Shown piece after piece: positions 44,810-53,853 of a stretch of DNA of 64,000 nucleotides (the stretch's first letter is position 1; each line of letters opens with the position of its first letter). Origin of the DNA: Phaeovibrio sulfidiphilus (GTDB taxonomy: Bacteria; Pseudomonadota; Alphaproteobacteria; Rhodospirillales; Rhodospirillaceae); contig NZ_JACZHT010000001.1 of the NCBI RefSeq assembly GCF_014861485.1, positions 124,001 through 188,000 of the forward strand, read 5' to 3'. The translations under genes were made by a program, and so were the position numbers. Below the pieces are notes generated by a model. It was not told the DNA's origin, made no database searches, and saw nothing but the letters and a program-made list of their open reading frames with translations.

Positions 44810-46062
44810 GGTAAGCTCCTTCGGAGAGTTGAGGAGGTTTCAAGCGCGTCCACAATTCTGTTCGCCAGCATTCCGGCAACCTCTTCCTTGCTCATTGTGG
44901 GCCAGTCCTCGTGTCCTGACGGGGTAATGAAGTGTATGGTGTTGAGCGCGTGCCCGAACGGACTTCCCTGCCCCCGGTTCCCCTGGTCGGAAACATCGTT
45001 GGCGAGGATCCAGTCACAGCCCTTCCGCGCACGCTTGCGCACTGCATTCTCAATCACATCCCGGGTCTCGGCGGCAAAGCCGACCACAAGATCCGGGCGC
45101 CCGGGGCCCGGGCGCGAAAGCCGGGCCAGAATATCCGGGTTCGGAACCAGGGACAGGGACAGCCCCGCTGCCCCGCCGTCCTCGGGCTTCTTAATCTTCT
45201 GGCCGGCGGGCAGCTCGATGCGCCAGTCGGCAACGGCCGCCGCACACACGGCCACGTCAACCGGAAGGGCCGCCTCGCACGCCTCCAGCATGGAGAGGGC
45301 CGTGGTGACCGGCACCACCCGCACCGAGGGCAGGGACGCCGGACTTCCGGGCCCGTGAACCAGCGTGACGTCGGCGCCCAAACGGGCCAGAGCCACAGCG
45401 ATGGCCTGCCCCTGGCGACCCGACGACCGGTTCGCGATGAACCGGACCGGATCAATCGGCTCGTGGGTGGGCCCGGCCGTCACCAGCACGGTCCGCCCCG
45501 CGAGCGGACGGCTCCCGCCGGAAGCGGACGCCGCAAGAAGATCCCCAACCGCATCCACGATGCGGGACACATCGGCCATCCGCCCGGCACCGGTCTCGCC
45601 GCAGGCCATGTCACCGCACTCGGGACCAACACGATGCACACCGCGCGCCTCGAGGCGCTCCACATTCTCGCGGGTGGCGGACGCCGCCCACATGGCCGGG
45701 TTCATGGCCGGAGCCACCAGAACCGGCTTGTCCGACGCCAGCAAAACCGCCGTCGCCAGGTCATCCGCAAGCCCTGCCGCCATCCGGGCCAGGGTATTGG
45801 CGGTCGCCGGAGCCACCACCACAACGTCCGCCTCACGCGACAGCGTGATATGGGACAACGCCGCCTCGGGAGCGAACAGATCCGTGTGAACCCGACCCCC
45901 GCACAGGGCGGCAACGCTCAGAGGCGTCACAAACTGCTGCGCTGCCTCGGTGAGAACGCACGTAACAGTGAAACCGCGCTCCTGAAGCCGCCGGATCAGA
46001 TCCAGCGATTTATACGCGGCAACCCCTCCCGAAATGATCAGGAGGACACGCAAACCATCCAC
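44806..46062 (-). CDS. coaBC: Bifunctional phosphopantothenoylcysteine decarboxylase / phosphopantothenate--cysteine ligase
   Basis: 418 residues. The CoaC half has GGVAAYKSLDLIRRL, a catalytic His (LSHITLSREADVVVVAPATANTLARMA), PAMNPAMW and the substrate-flap Cys (CGDMACGETGAGRM). The CoaB half begins GRTVLVTAGPTHEPIDPVRFIANRSSGRQG and keeps VCAAAVADW and the KIKK motif. It makes 4'-phosphopantetheine for CoA, which the PPTase in this window would use. The start is a GTG with GGGAG upstream. A CTGTC/GACAG inverted repeat (46085-46100) lies in the promoter area. Confidence 0.96.
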   Translation of the reverse strand: MDGLRVLLIISGGVAAYKSLDLIRRLQERGFTVTCVLTEAAQQFVTPLSVAALCGGRVHTDLFAPEAALSHITLSREADVVVVAPATANTLARMAAGLADDLATAVLLASDKPVLVAPAMNPAMWAASATRENVERLEARGVHRVGPECGDMACGETGAGRMADVSRIVDAVGDLLAASASGGSRPLAGRTVLVTAGPTHEPIDPVRFIANRSSGRQGQAIAVALARLGADVTLVHGPGSPASLPSVRVVPVTTALSMLEACEAALPVDVAVCAAAVADWRIELPAGQKIKKPEDGGAAGLSLSLVPNPDILARLSRPGPGRPDLVVGFAAETRDVIENAVRKRARKGCDWILANDVSDQGNRGQGSPFGHALNTIHFITPSGHEDWPTMSKEEVAGMLANRIVDALETSSTLRRSLP

Positions 46063-46064
46063 AT

Positions 46065-46631
46065 CAGTGCTCCCAATATAAAAACTGTCTCGCGGGACAG
46101 GGCCCCCGATACCGGGAGAGTACGGGGAAACAGAGCGGGCCTGTCAATCACCTCGCGTTCCCTGTACTCTTGAATAAGACCACTAACCACACCGTTCTAC
46201 AAGAGCCGTTCGCACTCGAACGGGGCTTACACCCCGAACAGCGTGATTCTTCATACCTTAGGCGTAGGTGTTTTGAAAAAACTTACACCATTATGGTTGT
46301 AATATTGGAAAAAATATACCCTTAAAACCGTGGATTTGTGCACTACCCGCAGGTAGAAAGCCCCTGGAGCCTCCGGAGTCGCTTTTACGAGTGAGTCAAA
46401 TAAACAACAACTAATAGCGGTACTTTTCAAGAAAAACCGCGGTACCCCAGTCCCGATCCCACCCTGGAAAGACAAAAACACGATATCGTGTCCAGCCCCC
46501 CGGGGCGTGACACACCCCTGGCGCGAGTGACGGCGCCCGGCAAAGCAGATCGACGAAAGTACACCCCGTTCCCGGGATTCGTTTCCCCCGCGCACACGGG
46601 GTTCACCCCCCTACGCGGCGTTCACGTCCCC
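46065..46631. other. AT-rich gene-free island upstream of coaBC
   Basis: Around 46241-46440 the GC content falls to about 32-40 % in several 60-base rows, far below the rest of the window. GANTC sites lie at 46245, 46376 and 46393. A 114-residue frame on the minus strand (46251-46595) has no binding site or family look and is not called. No DnaA box, tRNA or transposon end was found. A CTGTCTCGCGGGACAG palindrome sits at 46085-46100, next to coaBC. Confidence 0.5.
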
Positions 46632-46662
46632 CCACAACAAAGCCCCCCAGAGACTGGGGGGC
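46632..46662 (-). terminator. Intrinsic terminator of the rph-rdgB-hemW transcript
   Basis: GCCCCCCAG and CTGGGGGGC form a nine-pair stem with loop AGA (TCT on the minus strand), followed on the minus strand by TTTGTTGT. It lies 52 bases after the hemW stop. Confidence 0.83.
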
Positions 46663-46714
46663 GCAGGGTATCCGGTCGGTCCGGCGGGCGGTTCGGCCCG
46701 CCCGAACGGGCGAC

Positions 46715-47893
46715 CTAGAGGGCCATCAGGGACGTGGTGACCGCGTTCAGCACCAGCTCCCCGTCGCGGGTTGCCCTCAGGGCGTCGGCGCCCAGGCGAA
46801 CCAGGCCCAGTTCCACGGCCATGGTGAGCGCGTCCGTATCCAGCAGGTCCGCAAACTCGAACCCGGTGCGGGCCTTCACGCGGCTTTCGGAGACGCCCTC
46901 CCGCAGCCGCAGACCGGTGAGCACCATTTCCAGGGCCCGCTCGCGCCGGTCCAGAAGCGTGGCCACCTCGAAGGTGTCCTCGCCCGCCGTGACCCGCCGC
47001 AGCCAGGTGGAGGAATCACACAGGGAGACGGTGGCCAGCGTTCCGTCCTGTACCGGCAGGCGTCCGTGGGCACCGGGGCCCAACCCCAGGTAGTTTCCGC
47101 CCCGCCAGGTGGCCAGGTTGTGGCGGCACTCGAAGCCCGGCCGGGCGTGGCTCGAGACCTCATAGGACGTCAGCCCGACGGACTCCAGGCCCTCCTTGGT
47201 GGCAAGGAACAGGTCCGTGGCCAGATCCTCCTCCGGCATGCCGCCGTCCTCGCTCACGAGGGCTGAGAACAGGGGGGTGCCCGGCTCCAGGCTCAGCTGG
47301 TAGGCGGAAATGTGGGTGGGCTCCAGATCCAGAACCGCCTCCAGCTCCTCCTCCCACGCGGCCAGGGTCTGGTGCGGGCGGGCATAGATCAGGTCCAGGG
47401 AGACCCGGTCGAAGAGGGTCCGGGCCGTGCGGTAGACCTCCACACCCTCCCGGGCGTTGTGGCGGCGGCCCAGAACCTTCAGGGCCCCGTCATCCAGGGA
47501 CTGGATGCCCACGGACAGGCGGTTGATGCCCGCCTCGCGGAAGGCGGCCAGATCCCGCTCCGTGATGCCGGACGGGTTCAGCTCCAGGGTGATTTCCACG
47601 TCCGGGGACGTGTCCCACAGGGCGCGGGCCCGGTCGACAATGCCCCGGACCGTGGACGGCGCCATGAGCGAGGGCGTCCCGCCGCCGAAATAGATGCTGG
47701 ACAGAACCCGCGACCGGTCGGACAGGCGGGCCGCCTGACGCTCCAGATCCGAGAGATAGGCCTTCTCCCAGAGCGCGTCATCGACACCGCTGGTGGCGGT
47801 CGAGTTGAAATCGCAGTACGGACACTTGGACCGACAAAAGGGCCAATGAACGTAAAGAGCAAAATCCCCATCTCCGGCGACATGATCCATCAC
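46715..47893 (-). CDS. hemW: Radical SAM protein HemW (heme chaperone, formerly HemN-like)
   Basis: 392 residues. ALYVHWPFCRSKCPYCDFNS contains the Cx3Cx2C motif for the 4Fe-4S cluster, followed by YFGGGTPSLM and the HemN-type core INRLSVGIQSLDDGALKVLGRRH. The absence of the long HemN N-terminus fits HemW, which carries heme rather than oxidising coproporphyrinogen. GTG at 47893 and ATG at 47890 are both possible starts. Its start is three bases after the rdgB stop. Confidence 0.94.
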   Translation of the reverse strand: MMDHVAGDGDFALYVHWPFCRSKCPYCDFNSTATSGVDDALWEKAYLSDLERQAARLSDRSRVLSSIYFGGGTPSLMAPSTVRGIVDRARALWDTSPDVEITLELNPSGITERDLAAFREAGINRLSVGIQSLDDGALKVLGRRHNAREGVEVYRTARTLFDRVSLDLIYARPHQTLAAWEEELEAVLDLEPTHISAYQLSLEPGTPLFSALVSEDGGMPEEDLATDLFLATKEGLESVGLTSYEVSSHARPGFECRHNLATWRGGNYLGLGPGAHGRLPVQDGTLATVSLCDSSTWLRRVTAGEDTFEVATLLDRRERALEMVLTGLRLREGVSESRVKARTGFEFADLLDTDALTMAVELGLVRLGADALRATRDGELVLNAVTTSLMAL

Positions 47894-47896
47894 GAC

Positions 47897-48505
47897 CTAG
47901 GCTCCTTTCAGACAGGCTTCCACAAACAGGGCGAACGCGCGCGCCCTGTGGCTCATCTCGTGCTTGCGGGCCGGCTCCATCTCGCCGAACGTCTCATCGA
48001 AGCCCTCGGGCACGAAAAACGGATCATACCCGAAGCCGTTGCCTCCCCGCGGCGGCCAGCACACGGTGCCGTCCACGGTCCCCTCGAAGGTTTCCACGTG
48101 ACCGTCGGGCCAGGCGACCGCGAGCGCGCACACAAAGGCGGCGCGCCGGTCCGGGTTGTCCCCCAGAAGCCGGTTCACCGTCTCCATGGCCATGTCGAAG
48201 TCCTTGTCGGGACCGGCCCAGCGGGCGGAGTAGATCCCCGGATCCCCGCCCAGGGCCTCGACCGCCAGCCCGGAATCGTCCGCCAGCGCGGGCAGCCCCG
48301 AGGCAACGGCGCTGGCAAGGGCCTTGATGACCGCATTCTCAACGAAGGTGGACCCTGTTTCCTCGGGCTCGGGGATATCCAGCTCGCCGGCCGAGACCGC
48401 GTCCATCCCGAAAGGCTTCAGGAGAGCGCCGATCTCCACGAGCTTGCCCGGATTGTGCGTGGCCACCACCAGACGGGCGCCCGGACCGACATCAAGCCTG
48501 CGCAT
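47897..48505 (-). CDS. rdgB: XTP/dITP pyrophosphatase
   Basis: 202 residues of the Ham1/RdgB family: [18 protein letters not shown] at the N-terminus, [29 protein letters not shown] (catalytic Asp) and [23 protein letters not shown]. It removes deaminated purine nucleotides. Its ATG overlaps the rph stop (TGATG). Confidence 0.97.
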   Translation of the reverse strand: MRRLDVGPGARLVVATHNPGKLVEIGALLKPFGMDAVSAGELDIPEPEETGSTFVENAVIKALASAVASGLPALADDSGLAVEALGGDPGIYSARWAGPDKDFDMAMETVNRLLGDNPDRRAAFVCALAVAWPDGHVETFEGTVDGTVCWPPRGGNGFGYDPFFVPEGFDETFGEMEPARKHEMSHRARAFALFVEACLKGA

Positions 48506-49236
48506 CAGCGGTCACTCCGAAGAAGACCCAGGGCCACCTTCTGGGCCTCCACAAGTTCGGCAATGCCCTTGGAGGCCAGGGCGCGCAGGGCGTCAAACTG
48601 TTCCTGGGAGACGGGCTCGGTCTCCGCTGTCGACTGGATCTCCACAATGCCGCCGGAGCCGGTCAGCACGAAGTTGGCGTCGGCCTGGGCGTTGGAGTCC
48701 TCGGAGTAGTCCAGGTCCAGCAGCGCCTCGCCATCCACGATCCCGCAGGACACCGCAGCCACCGGCTCGCGCAGGGGAATGCGGGCCAGGCGGTTCTGGT
48801 GGTGAAGCCCCGCCAGCGCCTGGTAGAGCGCCACATAGGCCCCCGTGATGGCGGCGGTGCGGGTTCCCCCGTCGGCCTGGAGCACGTCGCAGTCCAGGCG
48901 GATCTGGATCTCGCCAAGCGCCCGAAGGTCGGTCACGGCGCGCAGGGAGCGGCCGATCAGGCGCTGGATTTCCTGGGTGCGCCCGCTCTGGCCGCCCCGG
49001 GCGGCCTCGCGGGGGGTGCGGGTGTGGGTCGCCCGCGGCAGCATGCCGTACTCGGCGGTCACCCAGCCCTTGCCTCCGCCCCGAAGCCAGGAGGGAACTT
49101 TCTCCTCGACGCTGGCGGTGCACAGCACCTGCGTTTCTCCGAAACACGAGAGGCAGGAGCCCTCGGCATAGCGGGCAAATCCAACCTCGAGGCGGACAGG
49201 GCGAAGGGCGTCGGCGGAGCGACCGGACAATCTCAT
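48505..49236 (-). CDS. rph: Ribonuclease PH
   Basis: 243 residues. [78 protein letters not shown] and [20 protein letters not shown] are the conserved RNase PH blocks, with the phosphate-binding Arg-rich segment. It trims tRNA 3' ends. The open frame upstream of the chosen ATG is not family-like. First gene of rph-rdgB-hemW; hrcA and grpE, its frequent neighbours, are not here. Confidence 0.97.
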   Translation of the reverse strand: MRLSGRSADALRPVRLEVGFARYAEGSCLSCFGETQVLCTASVEEKVPSWLRGGGKGWVTAEYGMLPRATHTRTPREAARGGQSGRTQEIQRLIGRSLRAVTDLRALGEIQIRLDCDVLQADGGTRTAAITGAYVALYQALAGLHHQNRLARIPLREPVAAVSCGIVDGEALLDLDYSEDSNAQADANFVLTGSGGIVEIQSTAETEPVSQEQFDALRALASKGIAELVEAQKVALGLLRSDR

Positions 49237-49288
49237 GACAGGGTTCCTGAAGGGCATGCAGAAGGGGAAAGGGGAGTGGAAGGCACGG

Positions 49289-49846
49289 TCAGGCGGTTTC
49301 GCCGGCCTGATCGGGCAACCTGTGACGGTTGAAAAGGGGCATCTGGAACGCAGTAAAAACAAGCGAGAGAGGCATCACACCCCAAACCTTGTACGCCACC
49401 CAGACATCGTTATCGAACAGACGCCAGACAAGTTCATTCATGCCGGCAAGAAAAAGAAAGAAGAACGCAAAACGCCAGGTCAGAAGGCGCCAGCCCTCGT
49501 CGTCCAGGCTCAGGCTGGTGCGCAGCGCCACCTTGAGAAACAGGCGCCCCGTGGCCAGCCCGCCAAACAGCAGGGCCGCAAGGAAGACGTTCACCACGGT
49601 GGGACGGATCTTGATGAAGATCTCGTCCCCCAGGGCCACGGTCAGGCCCCCGAACACGCCAACGAAAACGGCGCCGATCAGAAGCACAACGGGAACAGTC
49701 CCATACCACAGACGATAAAGCACAAGGGACACCGCCGTCACCCCCACAAACACCGCCGTGGCGGTCACAAGGTCGCTCAGGGCGTTGGTGACGAAGAAAA
49801 CAACAAGCGGAATAAATTCCAGTCCAAGTCTGGCAAGCTGGCTCAT
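49289..49846 (-). CDS. yciB: Septation protein A / inner membrane protein YciB
   Basis: 185 residues with five to six membrane helices. [78 protein letters not shown] and [26 protein letters not shown] match the IspZ/YciB family, which is linked to cell envelope synthesis. The ATG at 49846 is preceded by GATGGGTTGAGC. acyP is divergent, with about 140 bases between starts. Confidence 0.94.
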   Translation of the reverse strand: MSQLARLGLEFIPLVVFFVTNALSDLVTATAVFVGVTAVSLVLYRLWYGTVPVVLLIGAVFVGVFGGLTVALGDEIFIKIRPTVVNVFLAALLFGGLATGRLFLKVALRTSLSLDDEGWRLLTWRFAFFFLFLAGMNELVWRLFDNDVWVAYKVWGVMPLSLVFTAFQMPLFNRHRLPDQAGETA

Positions 49847-49986
49847 GCTCAACCCATCTGCAAGGAAGACGGCGGAAGATCGGGGATCGACCCGCGCAAA
49901 CGGGGACGACGCTCCATTGTTTCGGCTTCCCGGAAGCTTTACAAGAGCCCATCCCTTCGCAAACATAGAGATAAGGAGTAAGCAGC

Positions 49987-50283
49987 GTGAGCGCAAATAA
50001 AACCCGCTGTGTCCGCGTTCTGGTTCGGGGGCGCGTCCAGGGTGTGGGCTACCGGGCCTGGACCAACCGGGTAGCCACCGGACTGGGGCTCAGGGGCTGG
50101 GTCCGCAACCGGCTGGACGGATCGGTCGAGGCGCTGTTCTGCGGCCTGGCCGGAGCGGTGGAGCTGATGCTGGAGAACTGCGAGAGCGGCCCCGTCCTGG
50201 CCGGGGTCGACGGGGTCCACATCGCGGAGGAGAACGCCCCCGTGCCCGAGGAGACCGGGTTCCACGTTTTGCAGACAAAGTAG
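49987..50283 (+). CDS. acyP: Acylphosphatase
   Basis: 98 residues. [43 protein letters not shown] contains the catalytic Arg (GVGYR) and Asn (VRNRLDG) of the acylphosphatase fold. The GTG start has AAGGAG ten bases upstream. Small cytosolic enzyme; the physiological substrate is uncertain. Confidence 0.96.
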   Translation: MSANKTRCVRVLVRGRVQGVGYRAWTNRVATGLGLRGWVRNRLDGSVEALFCGLAGAVELMLENCESGPVLAGVDGVHIAEENAPVPEETGFHVLQTK

Positions 50284-50321
50284 GCCCCCATTCTGGAAAC
50301 AAAGTCGGCCTCCCTCCCGGA

Positions 50322-50359
50322 AAAGGTTTACCCGTCCCCCTCCCCCGGGGTAAAACTTT
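50322..50359. promoter_or_regulatory. Inverted repeat between acyP and trpB
   Basis: AAAGGTTTACCC (50322-50333) and GGGTAAAACTTT (50348-50359) form an imperfect palindrome with a 14-base C-rich spacer, 35 bases before the trpB start. It could be an operator, or a weak terminator for acyP, although the T-run is short. Confidence 0.4.
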
Positions 50360-50394
50360 GCCGCCCATTCCCTGTTATGAAAGCTGGATTCACC

Positions 50395-51756
50395 ATGAGC
50401 GACGAGACCAAATACTTTCTCCCCGAGGACAGGCTTCCAAGGCAGTGGTACAATCTGGCGGCTGATTTTCCCGTTCCCATGCCGCCCCACCGGCACCCGG
50501 CCACCTTCCAGCCGCTTACGGCCGATGACCTGTCCGCAATCTTCCCCCGGACCCTGTGCGAGCAGGAACTGACCACCGAACGCTGGATCGACATCCCCGA
50601 GCCCGTGCGCGAGATCTACCGGCTGTGGCGTCCGTCGCCCCTGGTGCGCGCTCGCCGTCTGGAGAAGGCGCTGGACACTCCGGCGAAGATCTACTTCAAG
50701 AACGAGAGCGTCAGCCCGGCGGGCTCCCACAAGCCCACCACCGCCGTCGCCCAGGCGTTCTACAACAAGGCCGAGGGCACCCGGCGCCTGACCACCGAAA
50801 CCGGTGCAGGCCAATGGGGCTGCTCGCTGGCGTTCGCGGGCGAGGTTTTCGGCCTTGAGGTCGAGGTCTACATGGTCAAGGTCTCCTACGAGCAGAAGCC
50901 CTACCGCCGGGCCCTGATGGAAACCTACGGGGCCACGTGCATTCCCAGCCCCTCCACCCTGACCGAATCCGGGCGCCAGATCCTGGCCCGCAACCCGGAC
51001 ACCAGCGGCTCGCTGGGCATCGCCATCTCGGAGGCCGTGGAAATGGCCGTCCAGCGGGATGACACCCACTACGCCCTCGGCTCGGTGCTGAACCACGTGT
51101 GCATCCACCAGTCCCTCATCGGCCTGGAGGCCATGGCCCAGATGGAAATGGCCGGCGACGAGCCGGACATCGTGATCGGCTGCGCGGGCGGCGGCTCCAA
51201 CCTCGCCGGAATCGCGGCGCCCTACGTCCGCGAGAAGATCAACGGCCGCAACGTCCGCATCATCGGCGTCGAGCCCGCGTCCTGCCCCACCCTCTCGAAG
51301 GGCCGTTACGCCTACGATTTCGGCGACACGGCGCAGCTCACCCCGCTGCTGATGATGAAAACCCTGGGGGCGACCTTCATTCCTCCCGGCTCCCACTCGG
51401 GCGGCCTGCGCTACCACGGCATGGCGCCCATGGTCTCGCACATGCACGACCTGGGCTACCTCGAGGTCCAGGCCTACCCGCAGACCGCCTGCTTCGAGGC
51501 GGCCGTCCAGTTCGCCCGGGCCGAGGGCATCCTGCCCGCGCCGGAGTCCTCCCACGCCATCCGCGCGGCCATCAACGAGGCCCTGCGCTGCAAGGAGGAG
51601 GGAACCGAGAAGACGATCCTGTTCAACCTGTCCGGCCACGGGCACCTGGACATGAGCGCCTACATGGACTTCTTCTCCGGGAAGATGTCGGACCCCGAGT
51701 TCGACACGGCCCAGCTGGCCCAGGCCCTCTCGGACCTGCCGGAGGTGGGCGTCTGA
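50395..51756 (+). CDS. trpB: Tryptophan synthase beta chain, TrpB2 type
   Basis: 453 residues from the ATG at 50395 (MSDETKYFLPEDRLPRQWYN, the TrpB2 start); an in-frame ATG six codons earlier lacks a binding site. The PLP Lys is in PAGSHKPTTAVAQAFYN, then TTETGAGQWGCSLA with the catalytic Glu, and CAGGGSNLAG binds the PLP phosphate. TrpB2 enzymes act as stand-alone indole or tryptophan salvage enzymes; no trpA is adjacent. After the Lys the usual Asn of HKxN is Thr (HKPTT), a point to check. A strong terminator follows. Confidence 0.93.
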   Translation: MSDETKYFLPEDRLPRQWYNLAADFPVPMPPHRHPATFQPLTADDLSAIFPRTLCEQELTTERWIDIPEPVREIYRLWRPSPLVRARRLEKALDTPAKIYFKNESVSPAGSHKPTTAVAQAFYNKAEGTRRLTTETGAGQWGCSLAFAGEVFGLEVEVYMVKVSYEQKPYRRALMETYGATCIPSPSTLTESGRQILARNPDTSGSLGIAISEAVEMAVQRDDTHYALGSVLNHVCIHQSLIGLEAMAQMEMAGDEPDIVIGCAGGGSNLAGIAAPYVREKINGRNVRIIGVEPASCPTLSKGRYAYDFGDTAQLTPLLMMKTLGATFIPPGSHSGGLRYHGMAPMVSHMHDLGYLEVQAYPQTACFEAAVQFARAEGILPAPESSHAIRAAINEALRCKEEGTEKTILFNLSGHGHLDMSAYMDFFSGKMSDPEFDTAQLAQALSDLPEVGV

Positions 51757-51785
51757 GATCGGGCGCCCTCCCACCCCACCCATGA

Positions 51786-51818
51786 GAAAAGCCTCCGGCC
51801 GGTCCGGAGGCTTTTTTT
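51786..51818 (+). terminator. Intrinsic terminator of trpB
   Basis: AAAAGCCTCCGG, loop CCGGT, CCGGAGGC and seven T. The stem is eight perfect pairs. It lies 30 bases past the stop. Confidence 0.93.
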
Positions 51819-51985
51819 CTGCCCGGGCGGGAAGCGGGGAGCGGGAACCGGGGCCACGGGAGAGCAGGTGCATCCTCCCCAAGGGCGGGGAAAGGCCCGG
51901 GAGAGGGAAGCCCGGAACGGGGAACGGAGAGACTAACGGGAAACGGGGATGGAGACGGGGATGGGAACGGGCCCGCCCCGGCCAC

Positions 51986-52723
51986 TCAGGGCAGCAGATC
52001 CCGGCGCGCGCACGGCGAGCCCACAAACAGCCGGGCCTTGCGGGCCTCCCGGGCGCAGTCACGGACAAACACCGGCATGGCCATTTCCTTGTGGCACTCG
52101 ACGGCCATCAGGCCGCCGAAGCGCCCCCCGAACTGGAGCCCGATCCGCTCAACCCAGGGCGCGCAGGACGCGGGCACGCCCCGCGGCGGACAATAAAGGA
52201 AGTGCCGCGTGCGCCGGGGCTCGAACAGGGAGGCCCGCACAAGGCGCTCCAGCTCGGTGCTGGTCAGGGGCCGCCCGCGGGCATAGGGCGAGTCGGACAG
52301 GGTGGCCCACAGGCCCAGCCGGTTGGGCACGATCACCACAAGCGATCCGGAATCGCACAGAACCCGCCAGCACTCCCGAAGCACATCCCGGGGACTGTCC
52401 GCATACTCCAGCACATGGAAAAGGACCAGACGGTCAATGGAGCGGTCCGGCAGGGGAAGGGCATCCACCTCGACCGACGCGCAGCGCGAGGGGCCCCCGC
52501 CCATCCCGGAGGGCAGGCCCATCTCCCGGGGACACAGGTTCAGCTCCCCGCATGCGCTCCCGAATGTCAGCCCGCAGACCGGCAGGGGGAGCCCCACCGA
52601 GGCCACGCGACAGGACCGGGCCTCGCCCCAGAAGTCCTGCAAGACCTCCGTAATCAGGGCCCCCGCCATTTTTCCTTGGCGGCTTTCATAAAAGGCGCAA
52701 AACTCATCAATCGAGGTCCACAT
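51986..52723 (-). CDS. SAM-dependent methyltransferase (class I)
   Basis: 245 residues from ATG 52723. The family core is visible as SVEVDALPLPDRSIDRLVLFHVLEYADSPRDVLRECWRVLCDSGSLVVIVPNRLGLWATL, i.e. the acidic motif II, the D-x-V region and the post-motif helix of Methyltransf_11. The classical Gly-rich motif I is weak (VASVGLPLPVCGL). The C-terminus has several Cys and Arg. A methyltransferase divergent from gloB is common in alphaproteobacteria; the substrate is unknown. Confidence 0.85.
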   Translation of the reverse strand: MWTSIDEFCAFYESRQGKMAGALITEVLQDFWGEARSCRVASVGLPLPVCGLTFGSACGELNLCPREMGLPSGMGGGPSRCASVEVDALPLPDRSIDRLVLFHVLEYADSPRDVLRECWRVLCDSGSLVVIVPNRLGLWATLSDSPYARGRPLTSTELERLVRASLFEPRRTRHFLYCPPRGVPASCAPWVERIGLQFGGRFGGLMAVECHKEMAMPVFVRDCAREARKARLFVGSPCARRDLLP

Positions 52724-52849
52724 CGGGCCACTATACCAAACGCACTGTTCTTGTGCATCCCGCGTCTTCCGGGCACAGGCCACCGGCACCGGCCGCCGCC
52801 GGCACCTGCCGCCGCCCCTGCCTGCGAACCCCCGAAAACGGACCCTGTC

Positions 52850-53629
52850 ATGAGCAGCAACGCCGAACTCCACACCCTCAAACAGCGCACGGACAACTAT
52901 GCCTATGTGCTCCGCTGCCGGGAAACAGGCCTTTGCGCGGTCATCGACGCCAGCGAGCCCGACAGCGTTCTGGAGCTTCTCGCCCGGATTGACGGGCGCC
53001 TCTCCCTCATCTTGAACACCCATCACCACCCGGACCACACCGCCGCCAACCCGGAGCTGGTCGCCCGGACGGGGGCACCGGTCCTGGCCGCCCCATGGAG
53101 CGGGCACGCCGGCTCCGGCCCGGACATCACCCTGAAGGACGGAGACCCCATCATTCTGGGCCGCCTCCGGGGCACGGTCCTGGCGACGCCGGGGCACACC
53201 CTTTCGGACCTGTGCTTCTGGTTCGAGGCGGACCGGCTCCTGTTCACCGGCGACACCCTGTTCTCCATGGGCTGCGGGCGCCTGTTCGAGGGCACGGCCC
53301 GGCAGATGTGGGCCAGCCTCACCCGCCTGCGGGCCCTGCCCGCGGACACCCTGGTCCTGTGCGGACACGACTACACGCTGGGGAACATCGCCTTCGCCCG
53401 GAGCCTGGATCCGCACAACGCCGCCCTTCTGGAGTGGGAGGCCACCGTGCGGGCCCGGAAGGCGGTCGGCGCCCTGCCGCCCCACCCGACCCTGGGGCTG
53501 GAGGCGCGGGCGAACCCGTTCCTGCGGGCCGACGACCCGGATATCCAGAAGAGCTTGGACATGCCCGGGGCCGATCCCTCGGACGTCTTTGCGGAAATCC
53601 GCCGCAGGAAGGACCACTTCACCGCCTGA
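52850..53629 (+). CDS. gloB: Hydroxyacylglutathione hydrolase (glyoxalase II)
   Basis: 259 residues. The metallo-beta-lactamase metal motif THHHPDH is intact, followed by ATPGHTLSDLCFW, FTGDTLFSMGCGRLFEGTARQMWASL and CGHDYTLGN, all glyoxalase II marks. The C-terminal part has NPFLRADDPDIQKSL and a RRRKD ending near the glutathione site. It completes methylglyoxal removal. The ATG is preceded by only a weak binding site (GAAAACGGACC). Confidence 0.96.
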   Translation: MSSNAELHTLKQRTDNYAYVLRCRETGLCAVIDASEPDSVLELLARIDGRLSLILNTHHHPDHTAANPELVARTGAPVLAAPWSGHAGSGPDITLKDGDPIILGRLRGTVLATPGHTLSDLCFWFEADRLLFTGDTLFSMGCGRLFEGTARQMWASLTRLRALPADTLVLCGHDYTLGNIAFARSLDPHNAALLEWEATVRARKAVGALPPHPTLGLEARANPFLRADDPDIQKSLDMPGADPSDVFAEIRRRKDHFTA

Positions 53630-53782
53630 GGCATCCGGGGCTCGCCACCGTCCTGCCCGCGTTAACATGCCGGGGTCATGCGCGGTCCGCCCCGCCGGAC
53701 CGACCCCGGGGGTTACAGGGGGCAGCGTGCTCCAGCCCGGGAGCGGCGCCTGACCTGTCCTGACCCCAAGAAACCGGGCACG

Positions 53783-53821
53783 AAAAAGCCCGGCTCCCCC
53801 GTCGCGGGCGGAAACCGGGCT
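53783..53821 (-). terminator. Terminator of the ihfA-merR transcript
   Basis: On the minus strand AGCCCGGTTTCC and GGGGAGCCGGGCT pair around a short loop and are followed by TTTTCG. It lies 33 bases after the merR stop. Confidence 0.8.
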
Positions 53822-53853
53822 CATCCGAAAACACGAAAGAAACGGGAAAGGGC

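Noticed and set aside
46251-46595. 114-codon frame in the AT-rich island
   Set aside because: No ribosome-binding site, no recognisable family, and composition explained by the AT-rich segment.
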